Program-made: the position numbers and the translations under genes
The notes under the pieces: generated by a model
The model's input: the letters and a program-made list of their open reading frames with translations, nothing else
What the model was told of the DNA's origin: nothing
Database searches by the model: none
In this document: positions 1 to 8,042 of the stretch, piece after piece
Numbering within the stretch: position 1 is the stretch's first letter
How the letters are laid out: every line of letters begins with the position of its first letter
From: Verrucomicrobiota bacterium
Lineage (GTDB): Bacteria; Verrucomicrobiota; Verrucomicrobiia; CAIQCK01
Reading direction: 5' to 3'
Assembly: GCA_026397915.1 (NCBI GenBank)
Contig: JAPLTX010000019.1
Location: 1-64,000, forward strand
Length of the DNA: 64,000 bases

Positions 1-1707
1 CAAGTCGCCGCCCTCGCCAACCGTTTCCAGTTCGACCTGAACGACGCGCTGGAGAACGAGGGCCGGCTGGGGCCACGCCGGCGGTTGTTGGACGCCACCC
101 GCGCGGCGGGCGAACGGCTCGCCGCCGCCGATCCCTCCAACGTGGAGTGGCAGCGCGACCTCAGCGTCAGCCAGAACAAGTTGGGCGACGTGCTGCGTGC
201 CCAAGACGATTTAGCCGGGGCGCTGGCTGCCTATCGCGAGACACAGACGATTCTGCAACGGTTGGCGGCGGCCGATCCGTCCAATGCCAATTGGCAGCGA
301 GACCTCTGCGTGAGCCAGGAAAGGTTGGGCGACGTGCTGCGTGCCCAAGGCAATTTGGCCGGGGCGCTGGCCACCCACCGTGAGGCGTTGGCGGTCAGAC
401 GACGCCTAGCCGCCGATCCGTCCAACGCCGGTTGGCAGCGAGACCTCAGCGTCAGCCAGAACAAGTTGGGCGACGTGCTGCGTGCCCAAGGCAATTTAGC
501 CGGCGCGCTGGCCGCCTACCGTGAGGCGCTGGCGGTAGCACAACGCCTCGCCACTGCCGATCCGTCCAATGCCGATTGGCAGCGAGACCTCAGCGTCAGC
601 CAGAGCAAGTTGGGCGATGTGTTGCTCTCGCAGGGTAATCTTGGCGAAGCGCGGCAAGCCTACGAACGCAAACGCGACATCATCTCCCGTCTGGCTACCG
701 CCGATCCCTCCAACGGCGGTTGGCAGCGCGACCTCAGCGTCAGCCATAACAAGCTGGGCGACGTGCTGAGTGCCCAAGGCGATTTGGCAGGGGCGCGGGC
801 CGCCTACCGCGGGACACAGACGATTCTGCAACGGCTGGCTACCGCCGATCCCTCCAACGCCGGTTGGCAATACGACTTGGGTATAAGCAACGAACGGCTG
901 GGCAATGTGTTGCTCACACATCCGTCCAATGCCGGTTGGCAGCGCGACCTCAGCGTCAGCCATAACAAGCTGGGCGACGTGCTGAGTGCCCAAGGCGATT
1001 TGGCAGGGGCGCTGGCCGCCTACCGCGAGACACAGACGATTCTGCAACGGCTGGCTACCGCCGATCCCTCCAACGCCGGTTGGCAATACGACTTGGGTAT
1101 AAGCAACGAACGGCTGGGCAATGTGTTGCTCACACAGGGCCATCTTGGCGAAGCGCGGCAAGCCTACGAACGCAAACGCGACATTATCTCCCGTCTGGCC
1201 ACCGCCAATCCGTCCAACAGCGGTTGGCAGCGAGACCTCAGCGTGAGTCATAACAAGCTGGGCGACGTGCTGAGTGCCCAAGGCGATTTTGCAGGGGCGC
1301 AAGCCGCCTACCGTGAGTCGCTGTCGGTAACGCAACGCCTTGCCGCTGCCGATCCGTCCAATGCCGGTTGGCAGCGAGACCTCAGCGTCAGCCACGATAG
1401 AATGGGCGACGTGTTGGGTGCCCAAGGCGATTTTGCCGGGGCGCAAGCCGCCTACCATGAGTCGCTGTCGGTAGCGCAACGCCTTGCCGCTGCCGATCCG
1501 TCCAACGCGGCTTGGCAGTGCGACCTCGCTGTTTCCCATCACAAGCTCGCCAAGTTTGCCCTGAAGAACGACGACCAGGCGACACTGGTAGCCGAGTTGC
1601 AGGAATGCTTCGTCGTGCTAGACGGCATGAAGCGCCGCAACCTCCACTTCGACCCGGCGATGGCGCAGCTCTATCAGCAGCTTGCCCAAGCGTTCGGCAA
1701 GCGATGA
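1..1707 (+). CDS. Tetratricopeptide-repeat protein, 5' end off the window
   Basis: The frame is open from base 1, so the gene starts upstream; a TTG at 85 is only the first in-window start-like codon. The protein is built almost wholly of a roughly 48-residue unit with the core DPSNxxWQRDLSVSxxKLGDVL followed by AQGxLAGAxxAYRExLxxxQRL, repeated about nine times. The second half of each unit has the small/large residue spacing of a TPR helix pair, so it is a protein-interaction solenoid. Proteins of this type in related bacteria often carry an N-terminal kinase, NB-ARC or caspase/CHAT module; whether this one does cannot be seen. The last repeats degrade into a unique tail ending FGKR and TGA. 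Two units are joined by a truncated one because of an internal duplication (718-1136), and the natural C-terminus seems displaced by a frameshift (see 1754-1870). Confidence 0.85.
   Translation, partial: QVAALANRFQFDLNDALENEGRLGPRRRLLDATRAAGERLAAADPSNVEWQRDLSVSQNKLGDVLRAQDDLAGALAAYRETQTILQRLAAADPSNANWQRDLCVSQERLGDVLRAQGNLAGALATHREALAVRRRLAADPSNAGWQRDLSVSQNKLGDVLRAQGNLAGALAAYREALAVAQRLATADPSNADWQRDLSVSQSKLGDVLLSQGNLGEARQAYERKRDIISRLATADPSNGGWQRDLSVSHNKLGDVLSAQGDLAGARAAYRGTQTILQRLATADPSNAGWQYDLGISNERLGNVLLTHPSNAGWQRDLSVSHNKLGDVLSAQGDLAGALAAYRETQTILQRLATADPSNAGWQYDLGISNERLGNVLLTQGHLGEARQAYERKRDIISRLATANPSNSGWQRDLSVSHNKLGDVLSAQGDFAGAQAAYRESLSVTQRLAAADPSNAGWQRDLSVSHDRMGDVLGAQGDFAGAQAAYHESLSVAQRLAAADPSNAAWQCDLAVSHHKLAKFALKNDDQATLVAELQECFVVLDGMKRRNLHFDPAMAQLYQQLAQAFGKR
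718..1136 (+). repeat. Internal direct duplication, 216-bp period, in the TPR gene
   Basis: Bases 718-920 recur at 934-1136 with two mismatches by eye. The offset is 216 bp, exactly 72 codons, so the frame is kept. The junction (…GNVLLT-HPSNAGW…) removes about half a TPR unit, which shows it is a recent slippage or recombination event rather than an ancient repeat. Confidence 0.9.
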
Positions 1708-1753
1708 AGCAAGCGCCTCGACGTTGGCTGCCAAGTCGGCATCGGGTGACGCG

Positions 1754-1870
1754 ATGGAGTGGTGGCGGAAAGCCTACGGGCAGTTGTCAGCCATGAAACG
1801 GCGCGGCCTGTTCCTCTCGCCGCAGGACGAGGGATTCCTCTAACAACTCCGCGCCAAAGCGGGCGAGTAA
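1754..1870 (+). pseudogene. Frame-shifted C-terminal tail of the TPR protein
   Basis: In another frame just after the TPR stop the DNA reads MEWWRKAYGQLSAMKRRGLF, then LSPQDEGFL, a TAA stop at 1841, QLRAKAGE and a second stop at 1868. The frame is open back to about 1682 (…DEASASTLAAKSASGDA). A Trp-rich segment ending in FLxQLRAKAG looks like the normal C-terminal end of such TPR proteins, so the 540-residue frame probably lost its tail by a frameshift near 1680-1710 and the tail gained a stop. This is inference from the residue pattern; no homologue was compared. Confidence 0.5.
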
Positions 1871-1933
1871 GGCGAAGGGTGAAGGACAGCGGAAAGTGGA
1901 GGGGAAACGTGAATCGTTGAGCGTGAAATGTAA
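1871..1933. repeat. Degenerate heptanucleotide repeat tract
   Basis: The bases after the TPR remnant divide into 7-nt steps (ggcgaag, ggtgaag, … aacgtga, atcgttg, agcgtga, aatgtaa) with recurring GTGA/GAAG endings. It resembles a decayed version of the clearer heptad tracts at 39468, 43614 and 56142. The remaining bases up to 2013 hold no gene I can see. Confidence 0.4.
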
Positions 1934-2013
1934 CTCTTCCGTCTGCTGTTTCTTCATTGTTCCGGCAACGGGCGCGGCGTAGCCTGCAGCTCGTTCGAAT
2001 CGAGGCCAAACGT

Positions 2014-3732
2014 ATGAGAATACTGCGATGTGTTTCTGCTTCACTGGCTCTGCTGGCTCTCAACGTGGCACACGCCGCCGGACCTGTGAGCGAACTGAAG
2101 GCGACGGCGCGCGACGGGCAGGTGTTCCTGACTTGGAAAGAGACGGAGACGCCGGAGGGGGCGACGTTCAACGTCTATCTCGCGAGCAGTCCCATCAGCG
2201 ACGTGGCGAAGGCGGCGCGCGTTGGGCATCACATCGAGCGGCATAGCGCGCGGGATTGGTGGGACGATCCGGTTTCGTTCAAGAAAGGCGAGAAGCCCGG
2301 CAAGCCGGTCGGGTTCCGCATCCAGAACGGCGGCGAGCGGCTGGACCCGGCGGGCGGGTTGTTCGTTCACACGGTGAGGAAGGATGCGCCCAGCAAATTG
2401 TTCTTCGCCGTGACGTGTAGCGATCCGGTCGGCAAGGAGGACGCGCAGATTGTCGTCGGCGAGAACTCACTGCGAGACGGCGTCGTGGCCAAGGCGGCGG
2501 ACATCCAGCCCATCTGGGAGGGGAAGGGCGCGCCGACCCCGCAAGGCGGGGGCAAGGACAAGCCGCTCTGGCTGAACCTGCACGCGAAGGGCGGCGTGGT
2601 GGCGGGCATGGAGTATCTCGTGTTCGGCGACGAGACGATGGGCTGGCGCGAGGGATTGCCGTTCAAGTTCAGCGCGCGGATCGAGCGCGACGAAGTTGTG
2701 GTGCGGCCGACCGACCGCGTTTGGATCAATCGGCCGCACAAGGAGGCGGGCGACGGCGGCATGCCGGCCATCTGGACGTTCTGGTTTGGCTACAACTCGA
2801 AAATCTTCGACCGCAAGCTCATGGCCGAGGGCGTGCCGACGAACTACACCGAGCGGCGCAACCTGTGGATTCTCGATTGGGTGCGGCGGCATTATCAGCC
2901 CGACATGAATCGCTGGTATTGCTCCGGAAGTTCAATGGGCGGCTGCGGCACGGTCTCGTTCGGCTTGCGGCATCCGGAATTGTTTGCAGGACTTCACGCC
3001 CACGTGCCGATCGTTAGCTATACCTACCTAGGCAAAGGCAGCGCCACACGGCTGGAGCCGTCTTGTTGGACCGGCCGCATTACACCGGAACTGAAAACGA
3101 GCGAGGGCGTGCCGCTGCTGGAGCGGATGAATGGCACGAAATTCGTCGCGGAGGCGAAAGGCGACCTGCCATTTCTGTTCCTTGTCCACGGACGGCAGGA
3201 CGGCTCGATTCCGTGGCAGAACAATCCGCCGTTCTATCGCGCGCTCGCCAAGGCGCGGCAGCCGTTCGCGGTCTATTGGGACAACGGCACTCACGCGACC
3301 TGCGGCAAGGACGCGCCGCCCGACGTGAAGGCGTGGCAGGAGCGCTTCCGCCGCTTCCGGCTCAATGAGAGTCTGCCAGTGTTCACTCACACCTCCTCCG
3401 ACCGCAACGCCGGCAACGGCGACCCGGCCGACGGCGACATCATCGGCTGGATCAACCGCGGCATGGATTGGAAAGACATCGAGGACGCGCCCGACCGCTA
3501 CGCGATCACAGTGACGGCGGATTATCCGGGCTTGGAGTATCCTGTGCGCACCGATATAACCCTGCGCCGACTACAACGCTTCAAGGTCAAATCGTCCGAG
3601 TCGCTCAGCGTCCGCATCGGCAACACCGCGCCGGTAAGCATCAAGGCTGATGCGCTAGGTTTGCTGACCATCCCCAGCGTGAGCATCCCATCGCGGAATG
3701 GCGTCCACGTCGTCGTGCAGCGCGGTTTTTAG
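2014..3732 (+). CDS. Exported alpha/beta-hydrolase (esterase-like) with N-terminal Fn3-like domain
   Basis: The ATG at 2014 gives a clean Sec signal peptide (MRILRCVSASLALLALNVAHA), better than an upstream in-frame start at 1957. Residues about 25-110 look like a fibronectin-III fold (VSELKATARDGQVFLTWKE). The hydrolase part has the nucleophile elbow G-S-S-M-G with Ser307, an acid candidate in GRQDGSIPW and a His in NGTHATCG, giving a complete Ser-Asp-His triad in the right order. The C-terminus forms another beta-rich region. The closest functional label is a secreted carboxylesterase/PHB-depolymerase-like hydrolase acting on esters of polysaccharide or other polymers. It opens a run of same-strand genes for exported saccharide enzymes, which suggests deacylation of a glycan, but the substrate cannot be read from sequence. 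Confidence 0.75.
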   Translation: MRILRCVSASLALLALNVAHAAGPVSELKATARDGQVFLTWKETETPEGATFNVYLASSPISDVAKAARVGHHIERHSARDWWDDPVSFKKGEKPGKPVGFRIQNGGERLDPAGGLFVHTVRKDAPSKLFFAVTCSDPVGKEDAQIVVGENSLRDGVVAKAADIQPIWEGKGAPTPQGGGKDKPLWLNLHAKGGVVAGMEYLVFGDETMGWREGLPFKFSARIERDEVVVRPTDRVWINRPHKEAGDGGMPAIWTFWFGYNSKIFDRKLMAEGVPTNYTERRNLWILDWVRRHYQPDMNRWYCSGSSMGGCGTVSFGLRHPELFAGLHAHVPIVSYTYLGKGSATRLEPSCWTGRITPELKTSEGVPLLERMNGTKFVAEAKGDLPFLFLVHGRQDGSIPWQNNPPFYRALAKARQPFAVYWDNGTHATCGKDAPPDVKAWQERFRRFRLNESLPVFTHTSSDRNAGNGDPADGDIIGWINRGMDWKDIEDAPDRYAITVTADYPGLEYPVRTDITLRRLQRFKVKSSESLSVRIGNTAPVSIKADALGLLTIPSVSIPSRNGVHVVVQRGF

Positions 3733-3776
3733 CTTGTCCGGGATGATGCCCGGCGTAGGCTGCGGTCAACCTGCCT

Positions 3777-4841
3777 ATGAAACTGACGCCGATAGACAAT
3801 CTGCGGACACTGCTCGACGGCGGCTCGCCCGCTTGGATTCCATTCACCGTGGATGTCGGCGCGTTTCCCGGGCTGACGGAGCCGGTGATGCGGAAGTTCC
3901 GCGAGGCGACCGGTGCCGACGATCCCGACGAATACTTCCACACCGACAACCGGCTGTTCTCGCTGACGAGCCGTTTCGGCGGTGACGACCCGCGCGCGCT
4001 GCACGAGCACGTCGAGCCGGGCACGACGTTCGACGAATGGGGCATCGGCCACTGGGCCGGCGGCGCGGAAGGATCGCTCGACAAGGCGTTCCCGCCGCTG
4101 GCACGCGCTGAGTCGGTGCGCGAGATCGAGGCGCATCCATCGCCGGTGATCGAAACAGGCGTGGGCACGTCGGCGGTCGCGAAGTTCCACGCGGCGGGCT
4201 ATCCGGTCTTCGGTTACGCGGGCAGCATCTATGAATGGTCGTGGTGGCTGCGCGGGATGGAGCAGTTCATGATGGACCTCGTCAGCGAACCAGCGATGGC
4301 CGAGGCGGTCGTCCGCAAGGTCGAGGCCCACACGACACAGTTGGCTCTGGCGAGCGCGCAGGCGGGCGTGGATGTGCTGTGCTTCTACGACGACGCTGGG
4401 ATGCAGAGCGGCATGCAGATCGCGCCAGGGCTGTGGCAACGGTTCATCAAGCCAGCGTGGCGGCGCGTAATCGAGACGGTGCACGCGCGGCATCCACAAG
4501 CGCGGTTCTTCTTCCACTGTTGCGGCAAGATTGACGCCATCGTGGGCGACATCATCGAGGCGGGCTTTGACGTGCTGCATCCGCTCCAGCCGGAGTGCAT
4601 GGATTTCGAGGCGGCCTACCGTCGCGACGGCCGCGACATCGCGTTGGCGGCGACGATCTCGGCGCAGCGGATTTTCCCGTTCGGCTCGCCTGACGACGTG
4701 CGGTGTGAAGTGCGGCGGCTTGCGGCGGTTGCTGCGGACCGCAGGTGTTTCCTGATGCCGTCGAACCGTATCCAGCCGGAGACGCCGTGGCCAAACATCG
4801 TGGCATTCGCCGAGGCGTGCCGGCAACTGCGAGGGACATAA
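3777..4841 (+). CDS. URO-D family protein (corrinoid methyltransferase MtaA-like)
   Basis: A 354-residue cytoplasmic protein with the URO-D/MtaA fold: an N-terminal DRxP-type segment (here SPAWIPFTVDVG), FYDDAGMQSG in the centre and FFFHCCGKIDAIVGDIIEAGFDVLHPLQ. The H247-x-C249 pair matches the zinc-binding motif of MtaA/CmuA methyltransferases rather than true HemE, which lacks it. A third Cys ligand is not obvious at the usual C-terminal position, where MPSN is found. In Verrucomicrobia and Planctomycetes such URO-D paralogues are common inside sugar-degradation loci with no proven function. A second paralogue lies at 33814. Methyl transfer or demethylation of a methoxylated sugar would fit but is inference. 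It ends 3 nt before the next ATG. Confidence 0.75.
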   Translation: MKLTPIDNLRTLLDGGSPAWIPFTVDVGAFPGLTEPVMRKFREATGADDPDEYFHTDNRLFSLTSRFGGDDPRALHEHVEPGTTFDEWGIGHWAGGAEGSLDKAFPPLARAESVREIEAHPSPVIETGVGTSAVAKFHAAGYPVFGYAGSIYEWSWWLRGMEQFMMDLVSEPAMAEAVVRKVEAHTTQLALASAQAGVDVLCFYDDAGMQSGMQIAPGLWQRFIKPAWRRVIETVHARHPQARFFFHCCGKIDAIVGDIIEAGFDVLHPLQPECMDFEAAYRRDGRDIALAATISAQRIFPFGSPDDVRCEVRRLAAVAADRRCFLMPSNRIQPETPWPNIVAFAEACRQLRGT

Positions 4842-4844
4842 GCA

Positions 4845-5849
4845 ATGAAGACGAGAAGAGAGAATACGCGGCGGCAGTTCCTCCAAGCGATGGCGTTCGG
4901 CGCGAGCTGCTTGTCGGGACTGCGATTGACGGGTGCGGAAGCGGTCGGCGGGTTGGTTGAGTTGAAGCGCGACGCGGCTACGGGGACTTTCGCTTTCGAG
5001 ACGGCGCAGTTCAGCGGGGCCATCCAGACCGAAGGCGCGTATCACGGCATCACGCAGCTTACCGACAAGCGCACCGGCCGTGTGCTGACCGACTCGCGTT
5101 ATTCCGCACTCAACCTCTATCGGCTTTTCTCGGTCAACCTCGGCATGGGCACTCCGCGGACGATGCCGCGCACCGTGAAGGCCACGGCTACGTCGGTCGA
5201 GGTCCGATGGCCGGCGAGCGAGGAGCACCAGGGCGAGATCACCGCGCGCTACGAAGTGCGCCAGCCGAACCTGATTGACCTGACGGTCACGCTCCGCTGC
5301 CGCGGCACTTACGCGGGCTACGAGGTGCTGTTGCCGAGCTACTTCGACAAGACGCTGGTGCCGCATGTGTATCTCAAGCGCCGCGCCAAGGGCAAAGGGC
5401 CGGCGGAGGCCGACCTGGTGGCGCCGACGGTGAACGATGTGTTCCGCGGCGGCGTGCTGATGTTCCCGCGCGACGCGCACATGGCGCGGCATTGCGTGGA
5501 TGGTCGCTGGGACCGCAGCGAATACAAGATGTCAACCGCGCCGTTCTTCCCGGTGCGGCACTACGCGCATCCGCTGGCGTTCCTCGCCGACCCGCAGAAG
5601 CAGATGGCCGTCGTGCTGATGTCTCAGACGCGGGCGTGCGCGGGCGTGAGTTGTCGTTACCATGCCGAGAAGGATGAGGACCGGCTGACGACTTACAGCG
5701 CCATTGATCTGTCGCTGTTCGGCGACGACCTCGTGCCGGGCGACGAACGCACGGTGCGCGTGCGGCTGGCGGTGACGCCGCTGGACGAGGCGATGTCGCA
5801 ACCGCTGGCGCTCTATCAGGCGTTCGTCGCGGAGACAGAGAAGCCATGA
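4845..5849 (+). CDS. Tat-exported protein of unknown function, beta-sandwich-like
   Basis: The N-terminus MKTRRENTRRQFLQAMAFG carries a twin-arginine motif (RRQFLQ) and a hydrophobic stretch, so export in folded form is expected. The rest is beta-rich with repeated patterns such as RYEVRQPNLIDLTVTLRCRG, which resemble the super-sandwich fold of aldose-mutarotase or sugar-binding domains. I do not recognise a named family or catalytic motif. The start is set by its spacing of 3 nt from the URO-D stop. Its own TGA overlaps the next ATG (ATGA at 5846), so it is translationally coupled to the oxidoreductase. A role in handling an extracytoplasmic sugar ligand is only a guess from position. Confidence 0.7.
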   Translation: MKTRRENTRRQFLQAMAFGASCLSGLRLTGAEAVGGLVELKRDAATGTFAFETAQFSGAIQTEGAYHGITQLTDKRTGRVLTDSRYSALNLYRLFSVNLGMGTPRTMPRTVKATATSVEVRWPASEEHQGEITARYEVRQPNLIDLTVTLRCRGTYAGYEVLLPSYFDKTLVPHVYLKRRAKGKGPAEADLVAPTVNDVFRGGVLMFPRDAHMARHCVDGRWDRSEYKMSTAPFFPVRHYAHPLAFLADPQKQMAVVLMSQTRACAGVSCRYHAEKDEDRLTTYSAIDLSLFGDDLVPGDERTVRVRLAVTPLDEAMSQPLALYQAFVAETEKP

Positions 5850-7114
5850 ACACGAACCAAACCACCCGCCGCGAGTTCATCAAGACGTCCGCTGCCGTGG
5901 GCGCAGGATTTCCGGCCATCCTCTCCGCCGCGCCGAACAGCAATACGCTGCGCGTCGGCCTCATCGGTTGCGGCGGCCGCGGCACCGGCGCAGCGATGCA
6001 GGCGTTGACCGCCGACAGCAATGTTGAGTTGAGCACGATGGGTGACCTGTTCGAGGGGCCGTTGAAGAAGAGCCTGGAACTGCTCCGCCAGAAATGCGCC
6101 GACAAGGTGAAGGTCGCGCCGGAGAGATGTTTCATCGGCTTTGATGCGTATGAAAAGGTCATCGCCAACTCGGACGTGGTGCTGCTTGCGACGCCGCCCG
6201 GGTTTCGCCCGCAGCATCTCAAGGCCGCCGTGGACGCGGGCAGGCATGCGTTCGTCGAGATCACCCTCGGCGTGGACGCGCCAGGCGTGCGGCTGGCGTT
6301 GGAAGCGGCTGAACTCGCTCGCAAGAAAAACCTCGGCATCTTGTCGGGCTTCTGCTGGCGCTACAGTTCCGCACATCGGGCAGTGGTTGAGCAAATTCGC
6401 AAAGGCGCCATCGGCCCGATCCGCGCCATCTACGCGACGTATTACCGCGGCGACCTCTCCGGCAACCTCCACGGTGAGCGCGAGCCGTGGATGAACGACC
6501 TGCAATGGCAGGTTCGCAACTGGCATAACTACTCGTGGCTTTCCGGCGACGTGACCATCCTGCTTTCGGGTGGTCACAGCGTGGACAAGATGTCGTGGTG
6601 GCTGGACGATGTGATGCCGGCAAAGGCTGTCGCCGTCGGCAGCCGCGTTTATGAGAACGAAGGCAACATCTTCGACAACTGTTTCGTCGTCTATGAATAC
6701 GCCAACGGCCTTCGCGGTTTCCTCGGCTGCCGTTCGCAACCCCGCTGCCACAATGAGAACGCCGACTACATCGTTGGCACGCGCGGCATTTGCACCATCG
6801 GCCGCGGCACGGCGCCGTTCATCACGGGCGAGACCGAGTGGCGTTACGACGGCCCGAAGAACAACATGTATCAGACTGAGCACGACGAGTTCTTCGCCTC
6901 GATCCGTGCCGGCAAGCCGATCAATGACGGCCCGCGCATGGCCCGCACCACGCTCATGGGGCTCATGGGCCGCATGGCTGCCTACACCGGCCAGGAGATC
7001 ACGTGGGACATGGCGTTGAACTCGAAGGAGAAGCTGGTGCCTGACCATCTGGACTGGAACACGAAGCTCGAATTGCCACCGCTGGCCAAGCCGGGAAGGA
7101 CGAGGTTTCTATGA
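5846..7114 (+). CDS. Tat-exported Gfo/Idh/MocA-family oxidoreductase
   Basis: MNTNQTTRREFIKTSAAVGAG is a Tat signal; the NAD(P)-binding Rossmann motif GLIGCGGRGTG follows at about residue 38. Residues 140 to 422 form the mixed alpha/beta domain with HNYSWLSGDVTILLSGGHSVD and a C-terminal GPRMARTTLMGLMGRMAAYTG typical of the many exported family members in PVC bacteria. These enzymes bind NAD(P) tightly and oxidise or reduce sugars or inositols. One oddity is the usual EKP motif: at the expected place the protein reads FVEITLGVD (E138-I139-T140), so the conserved lysine is missing. Both ends overlap neighbours by 4 nt (ATGA), indicating one transcript with the unknown Tat protein and the amidase. 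Confidence 0.9.
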   Translation: MNTNQTTRREFIKTSAAVGAGFPAILSAAPNSNTLRVGLIGCGGRGTGAAMQALTADSNVELSTMGDLFEGPLKKSLELLRQKCADKVKVAPERCFIGFDAYEKVIANSDVVLLATPPGFRPQHLKAAVDAGRHAFVEITLGVDAPGVRLALEAAELARKKNLGILSGFCWRYSSAHRAVVEQIRKGAIGPIRAIYATYYRGDLSGNLHGEREPWMNDLQWQVRNWHNYSWLSGDVTILLSGGHSVDKMSWWLDDVMPAKAVAVGSRVYENEGNIFDNCFVVYEYANGLRGFLGCRSQPRCHNENADYIVGTRGICTIGRGTAPFITGETEWRYDGPKNNMYQTEHDEFFASIRAGKPINDGPRMARTTLMGLMGRMAAYTGQEITWDMALNSKEKLVPDHLDWNTKLELPPLAKPGRTRFL

Positions 7115-8040
7115 TCCTAAAGTCTCTAACCGTGATTGCAGCCAGCGTGTTGCTGCTGCCACATCAGTCCAGCGCAGCAGAGACAAACCGCTTCGTCCGG
7201 ATCGGCCACTACCAGTGCGAGTGCCGACAGGGCGATTTCGAAGCTAACCTCGCCACCGTGAAGAAGGGCCTCGCTCAAGCCGTGGAGGCGAAACTGGACA
7301 TCGTCTCGTTTCCCGAGTGTTTCCTCACCGGTTACTACGCGAAGAAAGAAGACGCGCGCCAGCACACCTTCACAGTGGACTCGCCGGAGATGAAGCGGGT
7401 GCTGGACGCGACAGCGACTTGCGACACGGTCTTGCTGGTCGGATTCAACGAACTGCGCGACGACAAGCTTTACAACACAGTCGCCGTCATCGAGCGCGGC
7501 AGGCTGCTCGGCCGCTACAGCAAATCGCTGCCGTATGAGGGCTACTTCGAGCCGGGCCGCGAGTTCACGGTCTTCGAGAAGAAGGGGCTGAAGTTCGGCA
7601 TCGTCATCTGCTCCGACGGCGGCTACATCGAGCCGGCGCGCATCCTTGCGTTGAAAGGCGCGCGGCTGATCTTCGCGCCCCACTTCAACTTCGTGTCCGA
7701 CCCGTTGCAGCACAACATGACCGTGCGCAGCGATCACGTCGCGCGCGCGGTGGAGAACGGCGTGTATTTCCTGCGCGCCAACAACGTTGTGGCTGGCACA
7801 AAGCTGGAGGGCCTGCGCGACGCGGGCCACGGTTACGGCGACAGCTATCTACTCGACCCCCACGGCCAGATCGTGGCGGGTGCGGGGCTGTATCACGAGC
7901 ACCTGATGATCTATCAGTTGGACCTCGATCAGAAGTATCGCGCCGCATGGAACCAGCGGAGCATCAAGTCGGGCACGGAGCTGATGGAGCAGCTTCGGGA
8001 GGCGCTGGAGGCGCATCGAAGTCCGTCAAAGAAAGAGTAA
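7111..8040 (+). CDS. Exported carbon-nitrogen hydrolase (nitrilase superfamily amidase)
   Basis: The protein has a Sec signal peptide (MILKSLTVIAASVLLLPHQSSA) and then a complete nitrilase fold. The catalytic triad is visible: Glu69 in FPECFLTGY, Lys138 in RYSKSLPYEG and Cys167 in GIVICSDGG. The family hydrolyses amides, carbamoyl groups or nitriles, and apolipoprotein N-acyltransferase uses the same fold. Nitrilase-fold enzymes are mostly cytoplasmic, so a soluble exported one in a saccharide locus suggests de-N-acylation or decarbamoylation of a sugar or breakdown of an amide-linked substrate outside the cytoplasm. The ATG overlaps the oxidoreductase stop by 4 nt and its stop lies 2 nt before the next ATG. 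Confidence 0.85.
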   Translation: MILKSLTVIAASVLLLPHQSSAAETNRFVRIGHYQCECRQGDFEANLATVKKGLAQAVEAKLDIVSFPECFLTGYYAKKEDARQHTFTVDSPEMKRVLDATATCDTVLLVGFNELRDDKLYNTVAVIERGRLLGRYSKSLPYEGYFEPGREFTVFEKKGLKFGIVICSDGGYIEPARILALKGARLIFAPHFNFVSDPLQHNMTVRSDHVARAVENGVYFLRANNVVAGTKLEGLRDAGHGYGDSYLLDPHGQIVAGAGLYHEHLMIYQLDLDQKYRAAWNQRSIKSGTELMEQLREALEAHRSPSKKE

Positions 8041-8042
8041 GC

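Noticed and set aside
496-1542. Long minus-strand open frame opposite the TPR repeats
   Set aside because: It mirrors the repeated, GC-biased TPR coding sequence and has no domain pattern of its own.
3729-5492. 587-codon minus-strand open frame
   Set aside because: It is antisense to the URO-D and Tat genes, is Arg/His-rich without hydrophobic core patterns, and is explained by third-position GC bias.
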